Origin: Stappia stellulata
GTDB taxonomy: Bacteria; Pseudomonadota; Alphaproteobacteria; Rhizobiales; Stappiaceae
NCBI RefSeq assembly: GCF_020176715.1
Contig: NZ_JAIVMF010000001.1
Coordinates: 124,001-188,000, forward strand
Length of the DNA stretch: 64,000 nt
Direction: 5' to 3'
The notes below the pieces were generated by a model. It was not told the origin of the DNA, searched no databases, and saw only the letters and a program-made list of their open reading frames with translations. Position 1 is the stretch's first letter. Each line of letters starts with the position of its first letter. The translations under genes were made by a program, and so were the position numbers. Shown here piece by piece: positions 37,377 to 45,500 of this stretch.

Positions 37377-37829
37377 ATGAGCCAGCGCATCGAGCCGTTT
37401 TCACGCGACGGGTTTCAGGTCTTTCGCGAGATCCCGACCCGTTGGATGGATGCCGACGCCTATGGCCACGTCAACAACGTCGAGTACCTGAGCTATTTCG
37501 ACACGGCGGTAAATGGGTGGCTGATCTCGCGCGGGACCCTCGACCCGCGCTGGTCGGAACAGGTGTTCCTGGTCGTCGAAACGCAGTGCAGCTATTTCGA
37601 GGAACTGACCTTCCCGGACGTGGTTCACGCCGGGATCCGGGTCTCCCGCCTTGGCGGAAGTTCCGTGACCTATGAAATCGGCCTGTTTCGCAACGACGGA
37701 CAGAGCGCCTGTGCGCAGGGCCGTTTCGTGCATGTGCAGGTGGATTCGAAGACCCGCCGCCCGGTGCCAATCACCGGAGAACGGCGGGCTCTGCTGGAGT
37801 CGATCTCGGTCCAGAAGGAACCTCGGTAA
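37377..37829 (+). CDS. 4HBT-type acyl-CoA thioesterase
   Basis: A 150-residue hotdog-fold protein. RWMDADAYGHVNNVEYLSYFDTAV (split here as WMDADAYGHVNN and EYLSYFD) is the 4-hydroxybenzoyl-CoA thioesterase motif, with the catalytic Asp. It probably hydrolyses a medium- or aryl-acyl-CoA in the cytosol; the substrate is unknown. The start at 37377 has GGGG 6 bases upstream. It is separated from parC by 126 bases that hold a CGGCGCGC hairpin (37304-37329), and is convergent with smpB. Confidence 0.88.
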   Translation: MSQRIEPFSRDGFQVFREIPTRWMDADAYGHVNNVEYLSYFDTAVNGWLISRGTLDPRWSEQVFLVVETQCSYFEELTFPDVVHAGIRVSRLGGSSVTYEIGLFRNDGQSACAQGRFVHVQVDSKTRRPVPITGERRALLESISVQKEPR

Positions 37830-37917
37830 ATCCAACGAATTGCCAAGCTTTCCTAAAGCAGGTTCTCATCTCGAATTCACAGGTTTCGCACAGCTTTTCC
37901 ACCGAGCGGCGCACAGG

Positions 37918-38397
37918 TTATCCAGCCGTTTTCAACAGTCGGGCCTTTTCCCTGCTCCAGTCTCGCTTCTTCTCGGTCTCGCGCTTGTCGTGCAGCTTCT
38001 TGCCGCGCGCCAGGGCGAGCTCCAGTTTCGCCGTGCCCTTCTCGTTGAAGTAGAGCTTGAGCGGGACGATGGTCTTTCCGTCCTTCTGGACGGCAGACGA
38101 CAGGCGCGCGAGCTCGCGCGCATGCACCAGCAGCTTGCGCCGGCGACGGGGCTCGTGATTGAAACGGTTCGCCTGAAGATACTCGGGGATATAGGAGTTG
38201 ATCAGCCAGAGCTCCCCGCCCTCTTCGCTGGCATAGGATTCCGCGATGTTGGACTTGCCAAGGCGCAGTGCCTTCACCTCGGTTCCGGTCAAGACAATGC
38301 CGGCCTCAAGCGTGTCCTCTATCTCGTAATTGAAGCGCGCCTTGCGGTTTTCCGCAATGATCTTGCGTCCGCCTTCATTCGCCTTCTTCTTGGCCAT
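37918..38397 (-). CDS. smpB: SsrA-binding protein SmpB
   Basis: A 159-residue partner of tmRNA in the rescue of stalled ribosomes. Typical motifs are [30 protein letters not shown] at the N-terminus (short pieces: [22 protein letters not shown]), [19 protein letters not shown] in the middle and the basic C-terminal tail [14 protein letters not shown]. It follows dapA on the same strand after 52 bases, with a strong GC hairpin between. No tmRNA gene is visible nearby. Confidence 0.96.
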   Translation of the reverse strand: MAKKKANEGGRKIIAENRKARFNYEIEDTLEAGIVLTGTEVKALRLGKSNIAESYASEEGGELWLINSYIPEYLQANRFNHEPRRRRKLLVHARELARLSSAVQKDGKTIVPLKLYFNEKGTAKLELALARGKKLHDKRETEKKRDWSREKARLLKTAG

Positions 38398-38409
38398 GGT
38401 GATGCCCGG

Positions 38410-38440
38410 GCGCCGGCGCGGCCTCAGGCCACGCCGGCGC
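38410..38440 (-). other. Strong hairpin between dapA and smpB
   Basis: GCGCCGGCG (38410-38418) pairs with CGCCGGCGC (38432-38440), and GGCC pairing continues inward after one mismatch. The hairpin sits between the dapA stop (38450) and the smpB start (38397), with no U tract. It could be a partial terminator, an RNA-processing site or an mRNA stabiliser. Confidence 0.45.
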
Positions 38441-38449
38441 TGTCCTTGT

Positions 38450-39328
38450 TCAGTTGAGCAGGCCCGCGTGCGTCATCGCATCGCGGATCGCCGCCTGGGT
38501 TGTTTCCGATACCGGCACGAGCGGCAGGCGCAGTTCGTTGTCCAGCTTTCCGATCAGCGACAGCGCGTATTTGACGCCCGTCGGGTTCGGTTCGATGAAC
38601 AGCGCATTGTGCAGCGGTGCCAGCCGGTCTTGGATCTCAAGCGCCGTGCGGAAGTCGCCCGCAAGGGTCGCTTCCTGGAACTGCGCACAAAGGCGCGGCG
38701 CGACGTTGGCGGTCACGGAAATGCAGCCCGTGCCGCCATGGGCGTTGAAGCCGAGCGCGGTGATGTCCTCACCCGAAAGCTGGATGAAGTCGGGGCCGCA
38801 CACCTCGCGCTGACGGCTCGCCCGCGACATGTTCGCGGTCGCGTCCTTCACGCCCTTGATGTTCTTGCAGGTCGCAAACAGCTCCGCCATCGTCTCCGGC
38901 GTCATGTCGATCACCGACCGGCCGGGGATGTTGTAGATGTAGATCGGAATGTCGACTTCCTTGTCGATCGCCCGGTAATGCGCCTTCAGACCCGCCTGGT
39001 TCGGCTTGTTGTAATAGGGCGTTACGATCAGCAGGGCATCGGCTCCGGCCTTCTGCGCGAAGGTGGCGAAGTCGATGGCCTCGACGGTGTTGTTGGAGCC
39101 GGCTCCGGCCATCACCGGAACGCGGCCGCCGGCCGCCTCGATGCACAGATCAACAACGCGCTTGTGCTCGGCATGGCTGAGCGTCGGGCTCTCGCCGGTC
39201 GTGCCGACCGGAACGAGGCCGTGGCTGCCCTCTTTGATCTGCCAGTCCACAAACTCCTGATACGCTTTCTCATCAACCGCTCCGTCGCGAAACGGCGTGA
39301 CGAGTGCGGGGATGGATCCCTTGAACAT
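38450..39328 (-). CDS. dapA: 4-hydroxy-tetrahydrodipicolinate synthase
   Basis: A 292-residue TIM-barrel aldolase that condenses pyruvate with aspartate semialdehyde, the entry step to lysine and diaminopimelate. The start [13 protein letters not shown] is canonical; the frame runs far upstream only by chance and covers the divergent hydrolase gene. Motifs include [38 protein letters not shown] and the Schiff-base lysine in GVKDAT. Conserved linkage to smpB supports the call. The promoter lies in the 138-base gap to the divergent hydrolase. Confidence 0.97.
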   Translation of the reverse strand: MFKGSIPALVTPFRDGAVDEKAYQEFVDWQIKEGSHGLVPVGTTGESPTLSHAEHKRVVDLCIEAAGGRVPVMAGAGSNNTVEAIDFATFAQKAGADALLIVTPYYNKPNQAGLKAHYRAIDKEVDIPIYIYNIPGRSVIDMTPETMAELFATCKNIKGVKDATANMSRASRQREVCGPDFIQLSGEDITALGFNAHGGTGCISVTANVAPRLCAQFQEATLAGDFRTALEIQDRLAPLHNALFIEPNPTGVKYALSLIGKLDNELRLPLVPVSETTQAAIRDAMTHAGLLN

Positions 39329-39466
39329 GACGGTCCTCTTGGAGTGTGGATCAGGTAACGGGCGGAACGCCCGGGTGGCGCACAATAGTCGCCGCGCGCT
39401 GGCGACGCAACACGCACTGTTCCGGGGCCGGATGCCTCTTTCAATCGTCGTTCGCCGGCGACTATC

Positions 39467-40423
39467 ATGGCGGTCAACAACGGGGGAAACGCCTTGCCGA
39501 ACAGCATGCAACCGGATCGATCGCCCACAGCCACCGCGAACGAAGCCACTCCCTTGGCAAGAGAATGGCTGGCAAGCGACGGACTTCGGCTCGCCGCGAC
39601 GACCTGGCGCGCGAAAAACGCAGGGTCCTCGCCGCCGCAGGTCCTGTGCCTCGCAGGGCTGTCGCGCAACAGCCGCGACTTCACCCCGCTGGCCGAGGCG
39701 CTTGCCGCTCGCGGCTTTGATGTAACGGCGATGGACTATCGCGGCCGCGGCCGCTCGGACCATGACGCCGACTGGCGCAACTATGCCATCGAACGCGAGG
39801 CCGAGGACATCGACTGCGGCCTCGATGCGCTTGGCATCCCACGGGCCATCGTCATCGGCACCTCGCGCGGCGGGCTGCACGCGATGCTGCTTGCCCTGCG
39901 CTCGGCGGAGCGTGTTGCCGGCGTGGTGCTGAACGATATCGGCCCGACCATCGAACGCGACGGTCTGCATCGCCTTGCCGGAACCATCGGCCACACGATG
40001 GAGGCAGCCGACTGGCCGTCCGCCGCCGCCCGGCTTCGCTGTGCCCTGGCAGAGCAGTTTCCCGGGCTCGATGACGCCGGCTGGGAGCGGTTTGCGCGGC
40101 AATTGTATGTCGAGACGCCCGACGGGCTGCATCTCGACTATGACGAAAAGCTGCGCCACACGCTTGAAGATCTCGACCGGGAGGCGGACCTTCCGGATTT
40201 CTGGCCCGTGTTCGATGCGATCCGCGCCACGCCGCTGCTGGCGCTGCGGGGCGCCCATTCCGACCTTTTGAGCGAGGAAACCTTCGCCGAGATGATGCGC
40301 CGACACCCGGATGCAAAGGCCCTCACCGTTGAGAATGAAGGCCACGCGCCGCTTCTGTGGGACGCGAAAACCCAGGACGCGATCGTCAACTTCGCCTGCC
40401 GCTGCGCCGGAAAATCCGACTGA
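39467..40423 (+). CDS. Alpha/beta hydrolase
   Basis: A 318-residue alpha/beta hydrolase. The nucleophile elbow is GTSRGG with the catalytic Ser, and the His is in [11 protein letters not shown] near the C-terminus; the oxyanion region is [15 protein letters not shown] cap insertion lies around residues 175-255. The substrate cannot be told; esterase, lipase or epoxide hydrolase relatives are all possible. The first 30 residues are polar and could be an over-long start. The gene is divergent from dapA. Its stop lies 3 bases from the stop of pbpC, inside a GCGCTAGCGC palindrome. Confidence 0.83.
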   Translation: MAVNNGGNALPNSMQPDRSPTATANEATPLAREWLASDGLRLAATTWRAKNAGSSPPQVLCLAGLSRNSRDFTPLAEALAARGFDVTAMDYRGRGRSDHDADWRNYAIEREAEDIDCGLDALGIPRAIVIGTSRGGLHAMLLALRSAERVAGVVLNDIGPTIERDGLHRLAGTIGHTMEAADWPSAAARLRCALAEQFPGLDDAGWERFARQLYVETPDGLHLDYDEKLRHTLEDLDREADLPDFWPVFDAIRATPLLALRGAHSDLLSEETFAEMMRRHPDAKALTVENEGHAPLLWDAKTQDAIVNFACRCAGKSD

Positions 40424-40426
40424 GCG

Positions 40427-42574
40427 CTAGCGCAGATGCACGGTCACGCGGGCCGAACGGCCATCGGCGTCGATCACCGAGATCGTCGACGTGCCGGGCC
40501 CGTCCGGTACCAGCGTCAGGGCGCGCGCATGGGCGCCATTGGCGACCGGCGCTCCGTTCGCCATCCAGACAAAGGGACCGCGCCCGCGCCGCGCCTTGAT
40601 CACAAGCGGCAGCGGTTCGCCTGTCGGGGATGCGCTGGCCAGTCCAAGCTCGATAACCGCCCCGTCGGGGGGATAGAAGATCTCCGGCGCTGACGTCACG
40701 CCCTCCACAGCCTCGCGCGACGCCCGGGTCCGGGCATGTTGCAGGGGCGCCGGAACGGGATCGCGTCCGGCAAGCTCCGCCGTTGGCGGCGGCGACAGCC
40801 GTTCGCGCTCGGGTCCGACCCGCTGAAACGCCTCGAACAGGATGGGTGCGGCCGAATCGAAGCCTGTCATGCCCGGCACCGGGGTGCCGTCCGCCCGCCC
40901 GGTCCAGACGCCGATGACGTGGCGGCCGTCATAGCCCACCGCCCAGGCGTCGCGATAGCCGTAGGAGGTCCCGGTCTTGTAGGCGACGCCCTCGCCGCGC
41001 GCGGCTGCCGGCGGCGGCACTTCCGACAGGATCTCGCCGATGCGCCAGGCCGCCGTCGGCGAAAGCACCCGCTTATTCGCTGCAAGCACACCCGCACCTT
41101 CGCCTCCACCACCGGGTTCGATCCGCAGGCGAACGGGGGCGCCCTCGTTCGCGATCCCCGCATAGAGCGAGACGAGATCCGCAAGCGACAGCCCGAAACC
41201 GCCAAGCGCCACGGCAAGTCCGGGCGGCTGATCGCCGGAAAAGCGCGGCGTGGCCCCGGACCTGCGCAGGCGCGCGACAAAGCGCGCGACCCCGACCGCA
41301 TCCAGAAGCGCCACCGCCGGAACATTCAGCGAAGCCAGCAGCGCATCGCGCACGCGCACCGTTCCCTGAAACGACTGGTCGAAATTGGTCGGCGAGTAAC
41401 CGCCAAGGGTCGCCGGGCGGTCGTCGATCAGACTGTCGGGATGGGCGATGCCTTCCTCGAAGGCCAAACCGTAGATCAGTGGCTTGAGGGTCGATCCGGG
41501 CGAGCGCAGCGCGCGCGTCATGTCGACGTGCCCGCGCCGGGCCTCGTCGAGCAGATCCGGCGACCCGACATGGGCCCGGATTTCACCGCTTTGGTGATCG
41601 GCGACGATCATGGCGACCGAGACATGCGGACCGAGGCGCCGGGCGCGGGCCTGTGCAAGCTGCTCCAGCCGCGCCTGCAGGTCCGCATCAATGGTGAGGC
41701 GGATCTCGTTGTCCCCATCCCGGGCTGCAACAGCATCGCGGGCCGCATGCGCGGCAAGGCGCGGGACTTCGCGGCGCAGGGTCGGAACCGGCGCGCGCGC
41801 GGCGGCATCGACCTGTTCGGGGCTCAGCACCCCGCGAGCCGCCATGACCGCAAGCACACGGTCGCGCGCCTGTCGCGCGGCCTGCGGATAGCGATCCGGG
41901 CGTCGCAGTTCCGGGGCCTGCGGCAGGGCGACCAGCAGCGCCGCCTCGGCCGGGGTCAGCCGCGCCGGCTCCTTCGCGAACCAGGCAAGCGTCGCCGCGC
42001 GAACGCCTTCGATATTGCCGCCGAAGGGCGCGCGCAGCAGGTAGAGCGCGAGAATGTCGGCCTTGGCAAGATCGCGTTCGAGCGCCAGCGCCAGCACGAT
42101 CTGTCGCCATTTCGATGCAAGCCCGCGCGTCGAGCGTTCCATCGTCAGGCGTGCCGTCTGCATCGTCAGCGTCGAGGCGCCCGACACGATCCGCCCGGCC
42201 AGGAACGACTGGACGCCGGCGCGAAGAACGGCGCGCGGATCGACCCCTGCATGCGCATGGAACCGTCTGTCCTCATAGGCCAGCAACATGCGGATGTAGA
42301 GCGGATCCACATCGACCAGTGACACCGGGAGCCGCCAGCGGTCGTCGGGGGTCTGGAAGGCGCGCAACAAGGCTCCGTCGCGCGCCAGAACGGCTTTGGA
42401 GACGGTGACCTCCGCTGAGGTGCGCGTGACGGGAACCGAGGCGACCTGCACCAAGAGGAGGACAGCGAGCGCCACGCCCGCGGCAAGGATCGCGGCAAGG
42501 CCGTAGGCTGCCCGTCTTGCGACGCGCCGGAGGCGTCCACCCGATGCGCCCTGCCCCTTCATCCGCGGATCCAT
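40427..42574 (-). CDS. pbpC: Penicillin-binding protein 1C
   Basis: A 715-residue bifunctional murein synthase anchored by one N-terminal membrane helix (about residues 22-46). The glycosyltransferase domain has EDRRFHAHAGVDPRA (Glu near 77) and GASTLTMQTARL. The transpeptidase nucleophile is Ser361 in PGSTLKP, with the KTGTSYGYRDAW box later. The last 90 residues form the BiPBP_C domain typical of PBP1C. The gene begins 9 bases after the alpha-2-macroglobulin gene on the same strand; this pairing is conserved in many proteobacteria and suggests the two work together at the periplasmic wall. Confidence 0.94.
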   Translation of the reverse strand: MDPRMKGQGASGGRLRRVARRAAYGLAAILAAGVALAVLLLVQVASVPVTRTSAEVTVSKAVLARDGALLRAFQTPDDRWRLPVSLVDVDPLYIRMLLAYEDRRFHAHAGVDPRAVLRAGVQSFLAGRIVSGASTLTMQTARLTMERSTRGLASKWRQIVLALALERDLAKADILALYLLRAPFGGNIEGVRAATLAWFAKEPARLTPAEAALLVALPQAPELRRPDRYPQAARQARDRVLAVMAARGVLSPEQVDAAARAPVPTLRREVPRLAAHAARDAVAARDGDNEIRLTIDADLQARLEQLAQARARRLGPHVSVAMIVADHQSGEIRAHVGSPDLLDEARRGHVDMTRALRSPGSTLKPLIYGLAFEEGIAHPDSLIDDRPATLGGYSPTNFDQSFQGTVRVRDALLASLNVPAVALLDAVGVARFVARLRRSGATPRFSGDQPPGLAVALGGFGLSLADLVSLYAGIANEGAPVRLRIEPGGGGEGAGVLAANKRVLSPTAAWRIGEILSEVPPPAAARGEGVAYKTGTSYGYRDAWAVGYDGRHVIGVWTGRADGTPVPGMTGFDSAAPILFEAFQRVGPERERLSPPPTAELAGRDPVPAPLQHARTRASREAVEGVTSAPEIFYPPDGAVIELGLASASPTGEPLPLVIKARRGRGPFVWMANGAPVANGAHARALTLVPDGPGTSTISVIDADGRSARVTVHLR

Positions 42575-42583
42575 CGCCGGGCG

Positions 42584-45500
42584 CTACTGTCTCGGGCCCA
42601 GCACCTCGAACCGACCCGCGGCCGTGCGTCCGTTCAGGTCGGGCCGGTACATGTCCTCCACCGTTGCAGGCGGAAGCGCGAAGCGGCCCGGCACCGATGC
42701 GCGGGCGAGATAGGCAAAGGTGTAGCGGTCTCCGTTCAGCCGCGTCTCGTCCACGGCCACGACGAAGCGGTCATCGCGGAACTCGACGTGCTCCGCATTG
42801 TCGATGCTGTCGAGCCAGTCGAGCGCGCCGACGTCGCCGGAGCGCACCAGCCTCGGATTGTCGATGGTGAGCCCGGCCGGCAGCCGGTCCACCACCATGA
42901 CACGCCCGCGTCCGGGCCGGTCGCGGGTCACCGTCAGCACCACCGCGAGACGGGTGTTCACCGCGACGCCGGCCGGATCGACGGAATTGCCGTCTAGGTC
43001 ATAATAGGCGCGCGTGATCCGGTACCCCTGGCCCGTGGCCGGCTCGGGCACGGACGGCTTGCCGGTGACCGTGACAACCACGTCCTGTGCCGTCCCGCCC
43101 CGGTTTGCCAGCGACACCGGGTCGGTGAGCAGGTCTGCGCCGTCGAAGCGGCTCGCCAAGGCACCGCTGACCGCATTGCCGTTGAGGGCAAAGGCACTTT
43201 CCGCCGCTGTTTGCTGAAGCTCATGGCCCGCAAGCAGAAGCCAGGCCATGTCCTGCGTGGAGAGGCTGGACGCTGCATCCTGGCGGTTGCCTACCTGGCG
43301 CGCGAGCGCCGGCGTGTCGAGGCCGTCGACCTTCGCGCGGGTCGCATAGGCCAGAGCGCCGGCGGCATCGCGCAGGGCGGTCCCGTAGTCGTCCCGGTAG
43401 CCGATGGATTCCGGCTGCTCGGTGGCTCCGAGTGCAGCATCGAAGGCAAGCTTCGCCCGCGTCGTCTCGCCATACAGCGAAAGGGCCGCGCCGATCTGGG
43501 CCTTGGCCAGCGCGGAGCCGAAAGCATCGAGCTTCACATCGGCATAGTAGCGCAGGTCGCCGAGCGATGCGCGGCTCGCCCGGGCCAGAACATAGAGCGC
43601 ATAGGCAATGTCCTCGCCGCCGCTCTCGAAGTCGGAGGCATAGGCCACCCGGTTCTCGAGATTGTCGAGGGCCGCGGTCATCGCGCGTTCCGGCACATCG
43701 TAATTGCGGTCACGGGCACGCAGCAGGAAGTCGGTGACATAGGCATCCAGCCAGGTGTCGCTGCCGCCGTAGCTGTTCCACAGTCCGAACGCCCCGTTCG
43801 ACCCCTGATTGCCCAGCACGCGGCCGATTGCCGTCTGGACCCTCTCGCGCACGTCCACGTCGGTATCGAGGCCGGCGGAGATCGCAATTTCGTTGACATA
43901 GAGAAGCGGAAGGGCCCGCGATGCGGTCTGCTCCGTGCAGCCGTAGGGATAGCGGTCGAGCGCGGCCAGAAGCCCCGGCACATTGATGCGGGCAAGACCG
44001 CCGTTCGCCACGCTCACGCGCGCCGTGCGCGGCTGCAGCCCGGCAAGCGTTCCGGCATCCAGCATCAGACTGCCGCCGGCGGCGAGCGTCACATGGGAGC
44101 GCCGTGTGACGGGCGGCGTGGTGTCGCGTACGCCGAGCGCCAGCGTCTTCTCGCCGACCGGACCGTCCGGACCGCTCAGGCGCAGCACGACAGACGCGTC
44201 CCCCGGCAGGTCGCCGGCACGGATCGGAACGCGCAGGCTGCGGCGCTCCTCCGCCTCCAGACGCAGCTGGCGGCGGTTCGCTCCGAGATCGGTTGCGATC
44301 GGACCGGCGATCTCGGCGGTGATCTCGTAGTCGCCGGCCGCGCCCTCGACATTGTCGATCTCGACCAGCAGGCGCGAGTCATCGCCGGGCGCGAGGAAAC
44401 GCGGCAGCGTGGCGGTCATCACCAGCGGATCGCGCACGGTGACGTCCCGCTGCGCCTCGCCGACGCCGCCGGCACTCCAGGCGACGGCCATCAGCTTGAG
44501 CGTTCCGTTGAAGTCGGGGACCTCGAAGGACACGGTCGCCCGCCCCTCGGCGTCCGTTTCGACGACACCGGAAAACAGCGCCACAGGGGCTTCCTGCGGC
44601 GGCGGCGCGCCGAGGTTCAGGCCCATGCCATCGCCGCCGGAGCGAACCCGCCCGCGCTCGCCGGCGGTCCTGTCGATCAGCTGACCGTAGAAGTCGCGAA
44701 TGTCGACGCCGAGACGGCGCTGGCCGAAATACCAGCCGGACGGTTCCGGCGCCTCGAAACCGGTCAGGTTGAGAATGCCGACATCGACCGCCGCGATGGT
44801 AAGATAGGCGGGCTTTCCGGGCTCCTGCCCGGCAACGCGCACGCCGACGTCGAGCGTCGTGCGCGGGCGAATGCGCTCGGGTGCATCCAGCGACACCGTG
44901 TGCCGGCGCGCACCCGGATCGACCTTGAGCCACTGCAGACCGAGGGCCCGCGACGGCATGCGGTTTTCCTTCAGGTCCATCGGCTGCAACAGGGTCGCAG
45001 TCACATAGGCGCCGCTGCCCCAGTCGTCGGTGATCTCGAAGGAAACTTCGCTTTCGCCGGCTGTGACCGGCACGGTACGGCTTTCGATCAGACGGTCCGA
45101 CATCACGGAGACTAGCGCGACGCCGTCGACCCGCGGCGTCATGCGCAGGGTCGCGGTTTCGCCGACGCGGTAGGCTTCCTTGTCGAGCCCGACTTCCAGC
45201 ACGTCGGGCGTCTGGGAGGACGCGGAGGAAACATACCAGCCGGCGTTGAACTCCACGCTGGTCGCCATCCCGGAGCCGCTTCCGCCGGCGATTTCCAGCC
45301 GGTAGCGTCCCCAGTCGACGGGCACGGACAGACGCGCGGGCGCGCCGTCCGCAATCTCCAGCGTCCCGCTTTCCATGCGACGCGAGGTGGTTACCGGCTC
45401 GTAGGACCAGCGGCCGTCCGCGCGATACCATTGGTAGCGGGTGTCAAGCTTGGACAGGTTCCAGCTCACACCATCCGCCGCAATGCGCTCTCCCGACGGG

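Noticed and set aside
37830-37917. A tmRNA gene near smpB
   Set aside because: The 88-base convergent gap has no tRNA-like ends or tag reading frame, and alphaproteobacterial tmRNA is a longer, two-piece molecule.
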